NCBI GenBank assembly: GCA_013698285.1
Contig: JACCVE010000050.1
Coordinates: forward strand, 1-15,132
Direction of reading: 5' to 3'
DNA from: Chloroflexia bacterium
GTDB taxonomy: Bacteria; Chloroflexota; Chloroflexia; Thermomicrobiales; UBA6265
DNA: 15,132 nt
The notes under the pieces are model-generated. The model made no database searches. It saw only the letters and a program-made list of their open reading frames with translations, and had not been told where the DNA came from. The position numbers and the translations under genes are program-made. Positions 13,544 to 15,132 of this stretch are shown here, piece by piece. Position 1 is the first letter of the stretch, and every line of letters starts with the position of its first letter.

Positions 13544-13566
13544 ATGCACACGTGCATATTTGCACG
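13544..13566. promoter_or_regulatory. Overlapping palindromic operators between TetR and efflux genes
   Basis: Two perfect inverted repeats overlap: ATGCAC-AC-GTGCAT (13544-13557) and CGTGCA-TATT-TGCACG (13551-13566). Together they give three alternating TGCAC/GTGCA half-sites. They lie in the divergent gap, 33 nt before the TetR ATG, and cover the likely -10 regions on both strands. This is the expected position for an autoregulating TetR repressor; binding itself is inferred. Confidence 0.6.
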
Positions 13567-13584
13567 ACTGTCGATTTTCGTCAA
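13556..13584 (-). promoter_or_regulatory. Candidate promoter of the efflux gene
   Basis: On the minus strand, TTGACG (13584-13579) is followed after 17 nt by AAATAT (13561-13556). The -35 box is good (5 of 6), the -10 box weak (3 of 6). The -10 sits inside the palindromic operator, so bound repressor would block it. The leader to the ATG at 13403 would be about 145 nt. On the plus strand CATATT (13555-13560) could serve the TetR gene. Confidence 0.4.
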
Positions 13585-13598
13585 GGGGGCATCCCACG

Positions 13599-14306
13599 AT
13601 GACCGACCCAGGCCGGCACGACGCCGTGCACACCCACACCGGGCGAGGACTGCCTCCCGGCGATGACTCACCCGCTGCCGACGTGGCGAGCGGGATCGGA
13701 CTCCGGGACCGCAAGAAGCGCCAGACACGGCAGGCGATTTACGACGCCGCGATGGCGTTGTTCCTCGCCAAGGGATACACGGCGACCACGATCCGGGAGA
13801 TCGCGGCGGCGGCGGGCGTGGCGACGCGCACCTTCTTCGCCTATTTCGAGACGAAGGAAGCCCTGCTCTTCGAGCACTACGAGCCGGCATTCGCATCACT
13901 GCCAGTGCGCTTGTCAGGGCGTCCGGACGACCAGTCTGCCCTCCAGGCACTGCGGGCCTGGCTCATCGAGGACATCTTGGACGCCCCTCCGATCGACCCA
14001 CGGTTGGACGCGTTCGCCTTCGCACTCGCCGACGAGGTGCCAGCCGTCGCGATGCGACTGAACAGGATCAGCGATCGGATCGAGACCCACCTGGCACGGG
14101 GCCTGGCCCAGGACCTCAACAGTCCGCCCGGGGATCCCACACCCCATATCGCCGCCGCCGCGACGGTGGCTGCTCTCTACAAGTCGTCGATCTTTGAGGA
14201 CGGGGCGGCGACTGCCCGTGAGGAGACCCTGGCCAACCTCGACCGGGCCCTGTTCCTCATCGAACACGGCATCGCCGGCATCGCCGGCGTCGCCGGTCGG
14301 CCTTGA
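13599..14306 (+). CDS. TetR-family transcriptional regulator
   Basis: This is a 235-residue repressor-type regulator. After a polar 35-residue lead (His/Gly/Asp-rich) comes a TetR_N domain at about 40-90: RQAIYDAAMALFLAKGY, then TATTIREIAAAAGVATRTFF as the helix-turn-helix (about 61-80) and AYFETKEALLFEHY. The C-terminal 140 residues are the ligand-binding and dimer region, which is variable, so the inducer cannot be predicted. The ATG at 13599 follows AGGGGG about 9 nt upstream. The gene is divergent from the DHA2 efflux pump, with palindromic operators between, so it most likely controls both genes and is released by a pump substrate. The product ends in a GIAGIAGVAG repeat encoded by a 9-bp tandem repeat. 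It converges on a MocR gene 79 nt away. Confidence 0.93.
   Translation: MTDPGRHDAVHTHTGRGLPPGDDSPAADVASGIGLRDRKKRQTRQAIYDAAMALFLAKGYTATTIREIAAAAGVATRTFFAYFETKEALLFEHYEPAFASLPVRLSGRPDDQSALQALRAWLIEDILDAPPIDPRLDAFAFALADEVPAVAMRLNRISDRIETHLARGLAQDLNSPPGDPTPHIAAAATVAALYKSSIFEDGAATAREETLANLDRALFLIEHGIAGIAGVAGRP
14268..14294. repeat. 9-bp tandem repeat at the 3' end of the TetR gene
   Basis: Three in-frame copies, GGCATCGCC (14268-14276), GGCATCGCC (14277-14285) and GGCGTCGCC (14286-14294), encode the C-terminal GIAGIAGVAG. It is likely slippage in a tolerant tail. Confidence 0.8.
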
Positions 14307-14385
14307 TCATCGCGATCGGGCGAGAACGGGTACGGGGCTTTCGGCTCATCCCCGGGATGCCCCGGTGGGCGCTTCCGTCTGGATG

Positions 14386-15132
14386 TCACCGGGACGTCAC
14401 GCCCAGCACCCTGGCCAGGCGGGCAATGCCGGCGTCGATCCGGTCCTCGGGCTGGCCGGCGTAGCCGAGGAGCAGCGTCGGCCGGGCCGGGGGATGACTG
14501 AAGCAGGGACTCGCCCCGTCGAGGCGGATGCGGGCCGCCGCCGCCCGGGCGAGCAGGTCCCCTTCGGCGATCGGCAGGTCGATCTCGACCAACAGGTGCA
14601 ACCCGGCCGCCGTCCCGGGCAAGAATCGCCTGGCACGGGCCCCGAAGTGGGTCGCCAGCGCTGAAACCAGGGCCGCTCGCCGCCGGGCGTAGAGACGACG
14701 CATTCGGGTCAGGTGGCGCTCGAACTGGCCGCCGGCGATGAAGGTCGCCAGGGCCATCTGGGTGATCATGGGCGGTTCGCGGTCGATCGCCGCCCGGGCG
14801 GCAGACAGGGAGCCCACGACCGGCTTGGGCACCACCAGGTAGCCCATCCGCAGGGCCGGGAACAATGTCTTGGAGAGGGTGCCCGCATAGACCACCTGGT
14901 GGTTACCCATCCCCGCGGCCATCCCGGCCAGGGCGGGGAGGGGCCGCTCGCCATAGCGGAACTCGGCATCGTAGTCATCCTCGACGATCAGCACCCGGCC
15001 CCGGGCCGCCCACCCCAGCAGCTCGATGCGCCGCCCCAGCGACAGGACGCCCCCGGTCGGAAACTGGTGGGCCGGGGTGACGAACAGCAGCGCGGCGTCC
15101 CCCGCCCGATCCAGCAGGTCATCGAACCGCAG
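14386..15132 (-). CDS. MocR-type regulator, aminotransferase-like domain (5' part beyond window)
   Basis: The frame is open from the TGA at 14386 to the window edge, 248 residues with no start inside. It is the C-terminal part of a fold-type I aminotransferase-like protein. VTPAHQFPTGG (fragment residues 18-28), VEDDYDAEFRYGERPLPAL (50-68), and YAGTLSKTLFPALRMGY (82-98) with the PLP lysine at 88 are the hallmarks of MocR/PdxR regulators, in which a GntR winged helix precedes this domain. Plain aminotransferases rarely have this exact set, so a GntR domain is expected beyond 15132 but not seen. MocR proteins sense PLP or amino compounds and often control vitamin B6 or GABA genes. The target here may lie past the edge, as such genes are usually divergent. 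It is convergent with the TetR gene. Confidence 0.9.
   Translation of the reverse strand: MRFDDLLDRAGDAALLFVTPAHQFPTGGVLSLGRRIELLGWAARGRVLIVEDDYDAEFRYGERPLPALAGMAAGMGNHQVVYAGTLSKTLFPALRMGYLVVPKPVVGSLSAARAAIDREPPMITQMALATFIAGGQFERHLTRMRRLYARRRAALVSALATHFGARARRFLPGTAAGLHLLVEIDLPIAEGDLLARAAAARIRLDGASPCFSHPPARPTLLLGYAGQPEDRIDAGIARLARVLGVTSR

Noticed and set aside
13404..13565. Longer start for the efflux gene, up to 13565
   Set aside because: The frame is open, but it would run through the promoter and operator; the ATG at 13403 has AAAGGA at the right distance.
1..15132. CRISPR array, insertion sequence, integrase, tRNA or rRNA
   Set aside because: I saw no regularly spaced repeats, terminal inverted repeats around a transposase, or tRNA-like cloverleaf in any intergenic gap.

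Overview
The window is high-GC DNA (about two thirds G+C by eye) with dense bacterial coding, and it looks chromosomal. I see no insertion sequence, integrase, phage gene, tRNA, rRNA or CRISPR array. The gene families suggest an aerobic member of the Chloroflexota, perhaps class Thermomicrobia: a caa3-type oxidase operon with a cytochrome c domain fused to subunit II, a DUF2171 protein, a phosphotriesterase-family hydrolase and a NarL-type two-component pair. This placement is inference from gene content only; an actinobacterium-like relative cannot be excluded without a search.

Layout. (1) Positions 47-4806, minus strand: a five-gene terminal-oxidase operon in the order ctaC (subunit II with cytochrome c), a 66-residue membrane protein, ctaD (I), ctaE (III), ctaF (IV). 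A promoter-like sequence lies at 4984-5011. (2) 5145-6062, minus: a phosphotriesterase-family metal hydrolase, divergent from a NUDIX hydrolase (6303-6773, plus). (3) 6909-7631, plus: a DUF2171 (PRC-barrel-like) protein preceded by two back-to-back sequences that match the sigma-54 -24/-12 consensus, and followed by strong hairpins. (4) 7774-10069, minus: a soluble GAF-like sensor histidine kinase and its LuxR/NarL response regulator, joined by a 27-codon mini-ORF that overlaps both by 4 nt. (5) 10244-11062, plus: a PhnP-like metallo-beta-lactamase-fold hydrolase. (6) 11249-11503, plus: an 84-residue, probably disordered protein of unknown function, with a third sigma-54-like element upstream. 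(7) 11577-14306: a DHA2-type drug efflux pump (minus) divergent from a TetR regulator (plus), with an overlapping set of palindromes between them. (8) 14386 to the window end, minus: the C-terminal part of a MocR-type (GntR plus aminotransferase-like) regulator, cut by the window edge.

How the genes work together. The cox operon encodes a complete structural oxidase, but no heme A synthesis or Sco assembly genes are in view. The TetR/MFS pair is a classic self-contained efflux module. The kinase and regulator form one signalling pair. The least explained part is the possible small sigma-54 regulon: the DUF2171 protein and the 84-residue protein, 4 kb apart, have near-identical -24/-12 elements at correct spacing and both have disordered, low-complexity regions. 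I found no convincing wholly new defence or mobile system.
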